Source: an uncultured Pelagibacteraceae bacterium (GTDB lineage Bacteria > Pseudomonadota > Alphaproteobacteria > Pelagibacterales > Pelagibacteraceae). From it: 64,000 nt of DNA. Every line of letters begins with the position of its first letter. Positions within the stretch are counted from its first letter, which is position 1. The stretch is taken from assembly GCA_902628275.1 (NCBI GenBank), contig CACOMI010000003.1, forward strand, positions 1-64,000, given 5' to 3'. The notes beneath the pieces are model-generated. The model ran no database searches, was not told the origin of the DNA, and saw nothing but the letters and a program-made list of their open reading frames with translations. Positions 17,232 to 24,646 of this stretch are shown piece after piece. The position numbers were made by a program, and so were the translations under genes.

Positions 17232-18395
17232 ATGAAAGTTTTTTTTAATAATTTTATAAAAGAAGCAAAAATTATATTTGGGGAAGATTTCATTCCACTT
17301 CATAGACCTATATTTAATGGGAATGAAAAAAAATATTTGGAAGAATGTATTGACTCAAACTTTGTTTCTTCTGTTGGTAACAGAGTAAATGAATTTGAAA
17401 AAAAAGTTGCAAAATTTGTTGGTTCAAAATATGCAGTTGCGACTGTGAATGGAACTAATGCTATTCATATCGCTCTGAAACTATCCGGAGTAAAACCTGG
17501 TGATGAAGTAATATCTCAAGCTTTGACTTTTGTAGCCACATGCAATGCAATTACATATTCTGGAGCAAAACCAATTTTTGTGGATGTTGATATAGATACG
17601 ATGGGTTTAAGTCCGTTAGCGTTAAAAAATTTTTTAAGAAAAAATGCTGAAAAACGATCTAATGGTACCTACAACAAAAAAACTGGAAAAAAAATATCAG
17701 CATGTTTGCCCATGCATACTTTTGGCTTTCCATGTAGAATAAAAAAAATTTGTGATATTTGCAAGGAGTGGGGTATATCAGTTGTAGAAGATGCAGCAGA
17801 GTCATTAGGTAGCTATGTTAAAAAAAAGCATACAGGCACATTTGCTTCAATATCTGCGTTAAGTTTTAACGGAAATAAAATAATAACTACCGGAGGTGGT
17901 GGAATGCTAATAACAAGTGACAAAAAATTAGCAGAAAGAGCAAAACATATTACTACTACAGCAAAAATTCCTCATGATTATGAATTTGTTCATGATGAAA
18001 TTGGTTACAATTATAGAATGCCCAATTTAAATGCTTCGCTGGGTTGTGCTCAAATGGAAAATTTAAAAAATTATTTAGATATAAAAAAAATTTTGTCTAA
18101 TCATTGGTCACTTTTTTTCAAAAAAAATAATATTAATTTTGTAAAACCAATTAAGGGTTCATCAGCAAATTATTGGTTAAATACTTTAGTGTTTAAAACA
18201 AAAAAACAAAGAGAAAGATTTTTAAAATATACCAACAAAAGAAAAGTAATGACCCGTCCGATATGGAGACTAATGTCTGAGCTTAGAATGTTTAAAAATT
18301 GTCAAAACGATGGTCTCAAAAATTCTTTGTGGCTACAGGAACGCGTAGTAAATATTCCATCAAGCGTTCCTAATAAATTTTTTAATGAGCAATAA
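17232..18395 (+). CDS. PLP-dependent nucleotide-sugar aminotransferase, LegC family
   Basis: DegT/DnrJ/EryC1/StrS-type aminotransferase that adds an amino group to a 4-keto (dideoxy) nucleotide sugar. Features are FIPLHRPIFNGNEKKYLEECI, ATVNGTNAIHIALKLSGVKPGDEVI, VVEDAAES (D187 pairs with the PLP nitrogen), and the PLP-lysine K216 in SFNGNKIITTGGGG. The LegC subgroup carries the insertion around residues 130-160 seen here. The acetyltransferase gene overlaps its end by 11 bp, suggesting an N-acetylated amino-dideoxy sugar is produced. The matching 4,6-dehydratase is not in the window. Confidence 0.85.
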   Translation: MKVFFNNFIKEAKIIFGEDFIPLHRPIFNGNEKKYLEECIDSNFVSSVGNRVNEFEKKVAKFVGSKYAVATVNGTNAIHIALKLSGVKPGDEVISQALTFVATCNAITYSGAKPIFVDVDIDTMGLSPLALKNFLRKNAEKRSNGTYNKKTGKKISACLPMHTFGFPCRIKKICDICKEWGISVVEDAAESLGSYVKKKHTGTFASISALSFNGNKIITTGGGGMLITSDKKLAERAKHITTTAKIPHDYEFVHDEIGYNYRMPNLNASLGCAQMENLKNYLDIKKILSNHWSLFFKKNNINFVKPIKGSSANYWLNTLVFKTKKQRERFLKYTNKRKVMTRPIWRLMSELRMFKNCQNDGLKNSLWLQERVVNIPSSVPNKFFNEQ

Positions 18396-18987
18396 AACGA
18401 TTCATAAAGTAATCGACAAAAATCAAATTTACTTAGATGTAGCCAAACTTCATATTGATACAATCAAAACTGGTTTTTTACCCACTCTTGGTATTAAATT
18501 TCTAGCTCTTATGTATAAGTGTATCGATGAAGCAAAATTTTCAATTTTAATAACAAATTATAAAGATTATAAACTAAGAGGTTTTGTTAGTGGTACACTT
18601 GGCACATCAAATCTCTTTAAAGCAATGCTTTCTCATCCATTAGACTTAATATTTGTATTAATTCCATTGATATTTCAAATAAATAAAATAAAAAAAATTG
18701 TTAATATTTTGAGGTACACTTCTGACTCTAAAAGAAGTAAATTTCCAAAATCAGAATTATTAACTATCTGTGTTCATCCAAATTACCATAGACAAGGTAT
18801 TGGAATTGATTTGTATAAAAAATTATCAAAATTTTTTAAATCAGAGTCTGTTTCTGAGTTTGTTATAATTGTCGGTCAATCTCTTAATGCGAATTCATTT
18901 TATAAAAAACAGGGTGCAAAAATAGTAACCGAGATACAAATTCATTCAAATATTAACTCAAATTTATTTATACAACAGGTTAATTGA
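18385..18987 (+). CDS. GNAT-family acetyltransferase
   Basis: Acetyl-CoA-binding motif A is clear: ICVHPNYHRQGIGIDLYKKL (around residues 131-150) with the R/Q-x-x-G-x-G pattern. NANSFYKKQGAK further on matches the usual motif B. Overlap with the LegC-type aminotransferase upstream and with the phosphoglycosyl transferase downstream (TGATG) implies it N-acetylates the amino sugar before transfer to lipid carrier. This replaces the hexapeptide-repeat acetyltransferase found in Pgl-type loci. Substrate is inferred from order only. Confidence 0.75.
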   Translation: MSNKTIHKVIDKNQIYLDVAKLHIDTIKTGFLPTLGIKFLALMYKCIDEAKFSILITNYKDYKLRGFVSGTLGTSNLFKAMLSHPLDLIFVLIPLIFQINKIKKIVNILRYTSDSKRSKFPKSELLTICVHPNYHRQGIGIDLYKKLSKFFKSESVSEFVIIVGQSLNANSFYKKQGAKIVTEIQIHSNINSNLFIQQVN

Positions 18988-19619
18988 TGCAAAGATTATT
19001 TGATATTTTATTTTCAACTTTAGCAATAATAATTTTAATACCAATTTTAATTATAATAATATTAGTATTAAGCTTAACGGGAGAAAGAGAAATATTCTAT
19101 AGGCAAGAACGTGTTGGTAAAGATAAAATAAATTTTAGATTACTTAAATTTGCTACTATGTTAAAAAATAGTGAAAATCAAGGCGCAGGTACAGTTACAT
19201 TAAAAAATGATTTTAGAGTTTTGCCTTTTGGTAGAATTTTGAGGAAAACTAAATTAAATGAACTTCCTCAATTATTTAATATATTTTTAGGTCAAATGAG
19301 TATTATAGGGCCAAGGCCATTACATATAAAACAATTTTCTTTTTATAGTGAATATGATCAAAAGATTATTTCTTCAATTAGACCAGGATTATCAGGATTA
19401 GCTTCAATTGTATTTAGGGATGAGGAGAAAATTCTTCAGAACGTTGGTGATCCGGATAAAACTTACAAGGAAAAAATTACACCAAGAAAAGCTGAGTTAG
19501 AGAAGTGGTATGTTCAAAATAAATCTTTATATTTGTATTTTAAATTAATATTATTAACTATGGTTGTCGTTATTTTTCCTTCAATAGACATAAAAAAATA
19601 TTTTAAGGAAATAAAATAA
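18987..19619 (+). CDS. Initiating phosphoglycosyl transferase (bacterial sugar transferase family)
   Basis: Monotopic polyprenyl-phosphate phosphoglycosyl transferase of the PglC/WcaJ-core type, moving a sugar phosphate from a UDP-sugar onto undecaprenyl phosphate. One N-terminal membrane segment (LFDILFSTLAIIILIPILIIII) is followed by FYRQERVGKDKINFRLLKFATM, TKLNELPQLFNIFLGQMSIIGPRPL and SSIRPGLSGLASI. At 210 residues it is the minimal PglC-like size. The ATG at 18987 is chosen over an upstream in-frame TTG at 18984, because it overlaps the preceding TGA. Likely substrate is the N-acetylated amino sugar made by the two preceding genes. Confidence 0.88.
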   Translation: MQRLFDILFSTLAIIILIPILIIIILVLSLTGEREIFYRQERVGKDKINFRLLKFATMLKNSENQGAGTVTLKNDFRVLPFGRILRKTKLNELPQLFNIFLGQMSIIGPRPLHIKQFSFYSEYDQKIISSIRPGLSGLASIVFRDEEKILQNVGDPDKTYKEKITPRKAELEKWYVQNKSLYLYFKLILLTMVVVIFPSIDIKKYFKEIK

Positions 19620-19620
19620 A

Positions 19621-20334
19621 ATGAAACATAATGTAGAAAATTATTGGAATGATTTAGACACAAGACTTGAAAAATTGATTGAATTTGGGGCAGTCAAATT
19701 ACCATCTTTGAAACAGTTTGGTTTAGAAAAGCTATCAAAAGAAATTTCTGAGGAAATGAAAGGTAGTACGTTTAAAGAACTATCCTCAGCTCACAAAAAT
19801 TTTATAAATTATATTGATATAAACAAATACTTAGTTCCTAAGTTATTTGAGATAGCTAAAAAATTGTTTAATTACAAAGGAGATATGTCCAATCAGTATC
19901 ATATTGCAAGAAAAGTTGAACCCGGAAACTCAAAGGAAATTTACAGAGCACATTTTGACTCCCATCTTTTTACTATGGTTTTGCCTATTAAAATACCAAG
20001 CTCTTCTGTAAAAGGTATATCTGGAGAGCTAATTTATTTTCCTAAAATCAGAAAGATGCCAGCAAATGAAATAAATAATTTAATTGGAAAAGTGTATTAT
20101 AAAAAGTATGCATCCAAAATAGGTATTGAAAAATTATCTAATTTTCATCAAAAACATGTAGAAAATTTCCTAGATTATGAGCCCCTTCTTTTTTTTGGTA
20201 AAACTACGCTGCACACCAATTATCCAGTTTTAAAAGTTTGCGAAAGTTATAGATTAACACTATTAGCTCATTTTTTTGACGATTCCCCACGATATGGAGT
20301 TGGTGGATTTATGAGAATGTTAAGAAGAAGATAA
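19621..20334 (+). CDS. Putative Fe(II)/2-oxoglutarate-dependent oxygenase
   Basis: Not a protein I recognise by name. Its second half has the facial-triad pattern of 2-oxoglutarate oxygenases. AHFDSHLFTMVLPIKI provides H111-x-D113, LLFFGKTTLHTNYPV a distal H198, and YRLTLLAHF R211, 13 residues after the distal His where the 2-oxoglutarate carboxylate is usually held. The N-terminal ~100 residues are helical and contain no signal peptide. It starts 1 bp after the phosphoglycosyl transferase, so it may hydroxylate a sugar or sugar-linked acyl group. Fold assignment is motif-based only. Confidence 0.5.
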   Translation: MKHNVENYWNDLDTRLEKLIEFGAVKLPSLKQFGLEKLSKEISEEMKGSTFKELSSAHKNFINYIDINKYLVPKLFEIAKKLFNYKGDMSNQYHIARKVEPGNSKEIYRAHFDSHLFTMVLPIKIPSSSVKGISGELIYFPKIRKMPANEINNLIGKVYYKKYASKIGIEKLSNFHQKHVENFLDYEPLLFFGKTTLHTNYPVLKVCESYRLTLLAHFFDDSPRYGVGGFMRMLRRR

Positions 20335-20341
20335 GAAATTT

Positions 20342-21340
20342 TTAATTTTTTTCATATATACTCACGTTTCTCCATATGAAATAAACTATAAAAAAAACTA
20401 TGAATAATAATAATGATACAATCGAACTTGAAAATTTAAAAGCAATATACCCTATAATAAAAAAAATAATATTAATGATTGATAATAAAAAATTGGTAAG
20501 AAAAATAGAATTTGTTTTATTAAAAATATAGTGATGCAGATGATCCAACCCTGCTTTAAATGGGTTTTTGTTATTTTTTATTCTCTGCAAATTAATTGAT
20601 AAAAACTCAAAAACAAATATGGAAACTGACCAGGCCAGTAAGATTGGGTGAGCTATTTTCATTTTTGCAAAATAAATTAAAGTAAATGAAATTATAAATC
20701 CTAGTAATAAACTCCCACTATCGCCTAAAAATAATTTTGGAAGATTAAACAATCCAAAGTTAAAAAATAAATAAACAAATATTGGCAAACCTAGTATTAA
20801 TAAGAATAGTCTTACACTTTCATTATTGCCAAGAAAATATAAAATAATTAATACTGAAATAAAACAAAAACTTAGACTTCCGTCTATTCCATCAAAATAA
20901 TTAAATGCGTTAATTAAAAATAACACACAAATTAAAGTAAAAGGTATTTCAATGCTGTTTAAGAGCCAATGAAAATAATAATAATCTCCAATATCTGTTA
21001 ATTTTAAATTTTCTACTACAATTAAATAAAATATTGGAAGAATTTGTAAACTTAACTTGCCACCTGTATTTAAGTTGTATTTATCATCAATAAAACCCAC
21101 AAACATTATTAAGCTCGATATCGATAGAATTAAGTTTAAGTTACTATCCAAAATATTGAACAATTGAAGAGCAACTAAATATGATGCGCTTAGGGCTAAA
21201 CCACCAGTATATGCCGTTGGTTTAGAGTGAATCTTTCTTTCATTTGGCACATCAACAAAATTTAATCTATATGAAATAACTCCACATAAAAGCAACAAGA
21301 AAAAACTAAATAATAAAAATATTATTATAGTATTATACAT
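20342..21340 (-). CDS. WecA/MraY-family polyprenyl-phosphate sugar-1-phosphate transferase
   Basis: Polytopic (about 10-11 membrane segments) initiating transferase of the WecA/TagO/WbpL group. Signature elements: VPNERKIHSKPTAYTGGLAL, the Mg-binding FIDDKYNL, NAFNYFDGIDG, LGDSGSLLLGF, and the His-rich cytoplasmic loop AGLDHLHHYI. It would put GlcNAc-1-P or a related HexNAc-1-P onto undecaprenyl phosphate. It is read opposite to its neighbours and converges with the oxygenase gene (7 bp between stops). A second initiating enzyme of another family lies 1.4 kb away. Confidence 0.88.
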   Translation of the reverse strand: MYNTIIIFLLFSFFLLLLCGVISYRLNFVDVPNERKIHSKPTAYTGGLALSASYLVALQLFNILDSNLNLILSISSLIMFVGFIDDKYNLNTGGKLSLQILPIFYLIVVENLKLTDIGDYYYFHWLLNSIEIPFTLICVLFLINAFNYFDGIDGSLSFCFISVLIILYFLGNNESVRLFLLILGLPIFVYLFFNFGLFNLPKLFLGDSGSLLLGFIISFTLIYFAKMKIAHPILLAWSVSIFVFEFLSINLQRIKNNKNPFKAGLDHLHHYIFNKTNSIFLTNFLLSIINIIFFIIGYIAFKFSSSIVSLLLFIVFFIVYFIWRNVSIYEKN

Positions 21341-21503
21341 AAAATTTATTGGCTATATTATTTATATATTTTGAACTATCAAAATATAAGGTTTATATCC
21401 TGAATTTAAAAGCTTTAAAAACTTTTAAATTTATACTTTTTTTACTCATAAGCGAATGAGGAAATTTGTACAATGTTAAATAATTTATGAAATATTTTAA
21501 ATT

Positions 21504-22772
21504 ATGATTTTTAATTCGGACAAAGAAAAATACATTTTTTATTATTTTCCTGCTGTATTGTTTTCTTTAATACCTTTCTTTTTAATAACAGGCCCTTTTT
21601 TGCCTGATTTATCTATTTCATTAATTAGCATTATATTTTTATTATATTGCTATAAAAAAAAAAATTTTTTATTTTTTAAAAATAAATATTTTTATTTTTT
21701 TTTAATTTTCTGGCTTTATTTAATTTTTAATAGTTTAATTAATAACTTCAATTTAGACTCATTGAAAATTTCATTTTTCTATTTTAGGTATGGTGTGTTT
21801 GTTGTTGCAGTGACTGCTTATATGCAAAATGACGAGAAAATTATTAAATATTTTTTTTATTGTATTTTTATTTGTTTTACAGTTTTGATATTTGATGGAT
21901 ATTATCAATATTTTTTTCAAAAAAATATTTTAGGTTGGGGAACCCACACAAGGTTGAGTAGTTTTTTTGGTGATGAAAAAATTTTAGGAAGTTACATATG
22001 TAGGCTTTGGCCAATTTTTTTTGGATTAGCAATATTATTTTTCAAAAAGAAAGATAAATTATTTTTATTGTTAATTTTGATATTTGTATTATCTGAGACA
22101 TTAATATTTTTAACCGGAGAACGAGTAGCATTTTTTTATATAAATTTATCTGCAATTTTTGTAATTATTTTTTCACAAAAATTACTTTATTTAAGATTAA
22201 TTACTTTAATATCAAGTTTAGCTTTTATTGTCTTAATAAGTTATTTGAATCCAATAGCTAAACAAAGGATGATTGACACAACCATTAAACAAATGAACAT
22301 AACTAATATTGTGGAAAATAAAAATACTGAAACAGTTTATATTTTTTCAAAACAACATACACATCATTACATAACTGCATATAGAATTTTTTTAGATAAT
22401 AAAATTTTTGGAGTTGGTGTAAAAAATTTTAGAAATTTTTGTGATAGAGAAAAATATGCTGTAAGTTATTTGTCTTGTTCTTCACATCCACATAATACAT
22501 ATCTTCAAATATTATCTGAAATTGGTATTATTGGATTTTTATTTCTGATAGTTGCATTTTTTTACTTTAGTAAAAATGTTATTATTCACCTGTTTTTAAA
22601 AATAAAAAAAAAGTATTTGTTTACAGATTTTGAAATTTGTATTCTATCAGGATTATTAATTTATTTATGGCCTTTTGCTCCAAGTGGAAATTTCTTTAAT
22701 AACTGGCTATCTATAATAATGTCTTTATATTTACCTTTTTTTATATGGAGTGCAGCAAAGAAGGTTAAGTAA
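21504..22772 (+). CDS. O-antigen ligase/polymerase family membrane protein
   Basis: About 11-12 hydrophobic helices with a large late periplasmic loop. That loop contains CSSHPHNTYLQILSEIGIIGFL, the Wzy_C/WaaL-type motif with its conserved His, and an earlier arginine in TGERVAF. Ligases of this family move polymer from undecaprenyl diphosphate to lipid A-core. Polymerases (Wzy) share the fold, so ligase versus polymerase cannot be decided here. It is the last gene before the 5S rRNA and is divergent from the WecA-like gene, across a 163-bp spacer in which I see no strong promoter. Confidence 0.8.
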   Translation: MIFNSDKEKYIFYYFPAVLFSLIPFFLITGPFLPDLSISLISIIFLLYCYKKKNFLFFKNKYFYFFLIFWLYLIFNSLINNFNLDSLKISFFYFRYGVFVVAVTAYMQNDEKIIKYFFYCIFICFTVLIFDGYYQYFFQKNILGWGTHTRLSSFFGDEKILGSYICRLWPIFFGLAILFFKKKDKLFLLLILIFVLSETLIFLTGERVAFFYINLSAIFVIIFSQKLLYLRLITLISSLAFIVLISYLNPIAKQRMIDTTIKQMNITNIVENKNTETVYIFSKQHTHHYITAYRIFLDNKIFGVGVKNFRNFCDREKYAVSYLSCSSHPHNTYLQILSEIGIIGFLFLIVAFFYFSKNVIIHLFLKIKKKYLFTDFEICILSGLLIYLWPFAPSGNFFNNWLSIIMSLYLPFFIWSAAKKVK

Positions 22773-22804
22773 AAAATTTGCAATTTTCTGAATAAACTAA
22801 GATA

Positions 22805-22833
22805 TTTATATAGTAATTAAATAATTTTATACT
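22805..22833 (+). promoter_or_regulatory. Putative sigma-70 promoter for the lone 5S rRNA
   Basis: A -10-like TATACT (22828-22833) is separated by exactly 17 bp from TTTATA (22805-22810), which matches four of six -35 consensus bases. Transcription would begin about 22840, some 25 bp before the 5S gene. A promoter is expected because no 23S gene lies within the 22.8 kb to the left inside the window. AT-rich background makes chance matches likely. Confidence 0.4.
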
Positions 22834-22864
22834 TTACCAAAAGAATTTTTTTAAGTATAAAGCG

Positions 22865-22983
22865 CTGCCTGGTGATTATTGCGAAAGTGTAATACCCGAT
22901 CCCATTCCGAACTCGGAAGTCAAGCCTTTCAGCGCCAATGGTACTTTGTCTTAAGACATGGAAGAGTAGGACATTGCCAGGCT
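22865..22983 (+). rRNA. rrf: 5S ribosomal RNA
   Basis: The ends pair as the 5S helix I: GCCTGG at 22867-22872 with CCAGGC at 22977-22982. The central CCCGATCCCATTCCGAACTCGGAAGTCAAGC (two short blocks, CGATCCCATTCCGAACTCGG and AAGTCAAGC) is the conserved loop B/C region, and GAAGAGTAGGACATTGCCAG is the 3' domain. Exact termini are uncertain by a few bases. It stands apart from 16S/23S, directly after the polysaccharide island and 11 bp before rpmJ. Confidence 0.93.
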
Positions 22984-22994
22984 AAATAATATTT

Positions 22995-23120
22995 ATGAAA
23001 ATTAAAAGTTCTTTAAAGTCTATAAAAAAAAGAGATCTCAACTCAAAGTTGGTAAGAAGAAGAGGTCGAGTATACGTTATTAATAAAACAAATCCAAAAT
23101 TTAAAGCACGACAGAAATAA
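22995..23120 (+). CDS. rpmJ: 50S ribosomal protein L36
   Basis: A 41-residue very basic protein, [19 protein letters not shown] followed by [22 protein letters not shown], which is the alphaproteobacterial-type L36 (long 41-aa form). It contains no cysteine, so it lacks the Cys/His zinc ribbon of classical L36. It begins about 11 bp downstream of 5S rRNA, so the two may share a transcript. The short length places it below usual ORF cutoffs; the frame and start ATG are unambiguous. Confidence 0.92.
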   Translation: MKIKSSLKSIKKRDLNSKLVRRRGRVYVINKTNPKFKARQK

Positions 23121-23125
23121 ATTTT

Positions 23126-23236
23126 ATGGACAATGAAAACCATAAAAATACTTGGAATAATTTTACCAAATTTGTTCTGTGGGGAACTGTCGCTGTTATA
23201 TCTGTTTTAGTTTTAATGGCATTATTCTTGCTATAA
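23126..23236 (+). CDS. aa3-type cytochrome c oxidase subunit IV (small)
   Basis: A 36-residue protein: a short polar N-terminus (MDNENHKNTWNNFTKF) followed by one transmembrane helix (VLWGTVAVISVLVLMALFLL). Size, W-x-x-F before the helix and location immediately upstream of the transhydrogenase operon match the small bacterial aa3 oxidase subunit IV family of alphaproteobacteria, which sits beside the oxidase core in the inner membrane. It starts 5 bp after rpmJ and ends 9 bp before pntAA. The family assignment is by pattern and context. Confidence 0.7.
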   Translation: MDNENHKNTWNNFTKFVLWGTVAVISVLVLMALFLL

Positions 23237-23245
23237 ACTTTTGTA

Positions 23246-24334
23246 ATGAGAATCGGTTCGGTATCAGAAAATAAAAATCTTGAAAAAAGAGTAGCAATAA
23301 CTCCAGAGACTGCAAAAAAATATATCTCTCTTGGGTTTGAGGTATGTCTAAGTGAAAATTATGCTTTACATCTTGGAATTAGCGATGTGCAATATACAAA
23401 AATGGGTGCTAAAATTTTAAAAGATGAAATCGAAATTTTAAATTCATCTGAAATAATAGTTCAGCTTGAAATGTTATCTGATGACAAAAGTTTAAATATA
23501 AAAGAAAGTCAAACATTAATTGGAGTTTTAAACCCATATAATAATAAAGAAAAATTAGAAAACTTATCAAAAAAAAAAATTAATCTTTTTTCATTGGAAC
23601 TTCTTCCAAGAATCACAAGAGCTCAATCAATGGATATATTATCCTCACAAGCAAATCTTGCTGGTTATAAAGCTGTAATTGAATCTTTTGCAAATTTTGA
23701 AAAGGCTATACCAATGATGATGACAGCAGCAGGCACAGTTCCAGCTGCAAAAGTTTTAGTTGTTGGTGCAGGTGTCGCTGGATTACAAGCAATTGCAACA
23801 GCAAAGAGAATGGGTGCAATAGTGTTTGCTACAGATGTAAGGATGGCATCCAAAGAACAAGTTGAAAGTTTAGGTGGAAAATTTTTAACGGTTGAGGGTT
23901 CAGAGAATTTAGAGACTGAGGGTGGGTATGCAAAAGAAGCTTCAGATGATTTTAAAAAAAAACAAGAAGAACTTTTATCAGAAACTTTAAAAAAAATTGA
24001 TATTGTAATTTGCACAGCTTTAATTCCAGGAAAAAAAGCACCTCTAATAATTAGAGAAGATATGGTAAATAATATGCAAGCAGGTTCTGTTATATATGAT
24101 CTAGCAGCAATTCAAGGTGGAAATACAGCGTATACTGAAGTAAACAAAATTATTGAAAAAAATGGTGTAAAAATTATGGGTGAAAGCAACATTTTAAACA
24201 GGTTACCTGTTTCAGCATCAAGTTTATATGCAAAAAATGTTTTTAATTTTGTAGAAAATTTGTTCGATAAAGAGAAAAAAAAAATTAATATTAATTTAGA
24301 AGACGAAATTATAGAAAAAACTTTAATAAAATAA
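23246..24334 (+). CDS. pntAA: NAD(P) transhydrogenase subunit alpha 1 (NAD-binding domain I)
   Basis: Soluble dI component of proton-translocating transhydrogenase, binding NAD(H). It opens with MRIGSVSENKNLEKRVAITPET, as in the alanine dehydrogenase/PNT family. MTAAGTVPAAKVLVVGAGVAGLQAI holds the Rossmann glycine motif, and PGKKAPLIIREDMVNNMQAGSVIYDLAA is a conserved block. The membrane part is on a separate gene, which is the three-gene arrangement of alphaproteobacteria (362 aa here). First gene of pntAA-pntAB-pntB with 3-bp and 1-bp junctions. Confidence 0.95.
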   Translation: MRIGSVSENKNLEKRVAITPETAKKYISLGFEVCLSENYALHLGISDVQYTKMGAKILKDEIEILNSSEIIVQLEMLSDDKSLNIKESQTLIGVLNPYNNKEKLENLSKKKINLFSLELLPRITRAQSMDILSSQANLAGYKAVIESFANFEKAIPMMMTAAGTVPAAKVLVVGAGVAGLQAIATAKRMGAIVFATDVRMASKEQVESLGGKFLTVEGSENLETEGGYAKEASDDFKKKQEELLSETLKKIDIVICTALIPGKKAPLIIREDMVNNMQAGSVIYDLAAIQGGNTAYTEVNKIIEKNGVKIMGESNILNRLPVSASSLYAKNVFNFVENLFDKEKKKININLEDEIIEKTLIK

Positions 24335-24337
24335 ATT

Positions 24338-24646
24338 ATGGAAATAGATCCTTTAATATTTAGGTTAAGTATATTTATACTTTCAATTTTTGTTGGATAT
24401 TATGTTGTATGGAGTGTTACTCCCTCCTTGCATACGCCATTAATGTCTGTAACTAATGCAATTTCCTCTGTAATTATTGTAGGTGCAATAATTGCAGGTT
24501 TGTCAGGAGGTTCTGAAAGTGTTTTTAATACCTCAAGCATTTTCGGTTTTTTAGCAATAGCTTTGGCGGCAATTAATATTTTTGGTGGGTTTCTTGTAAC
24601 TCAAAGAATGTTAGCAATGTATAAGAAAAAGAAAAAGGATAAATAA
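24338..24646 (+). CDS. pntAB: NAD(P) transhydrogenase subunit alpha 2 (membrane)
   Basis: A 102-residue membrane subunit with about four hydrophobic stretches that forms half of the proton channel. SVTPSLHTPLMSVTNAISSVIIVGAI contains the conserved His and Asn of the alpha-subunit helices, and FGGFLVTQRMLAMYKKKKK ends the protein. It shares its last base with the first of pntB (TAATG), showing tight translational coupling. Confidence 0.95.
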   Translation: MEIDPLIFRLSIFILSIFVGYYVVWSVTPSLHTPLMSVTNAISSVIIVGAIIAGLSGGSESVFNTSSIFGFLAIALAAINIFGGFLVTQRMLAMYKKKKKDK

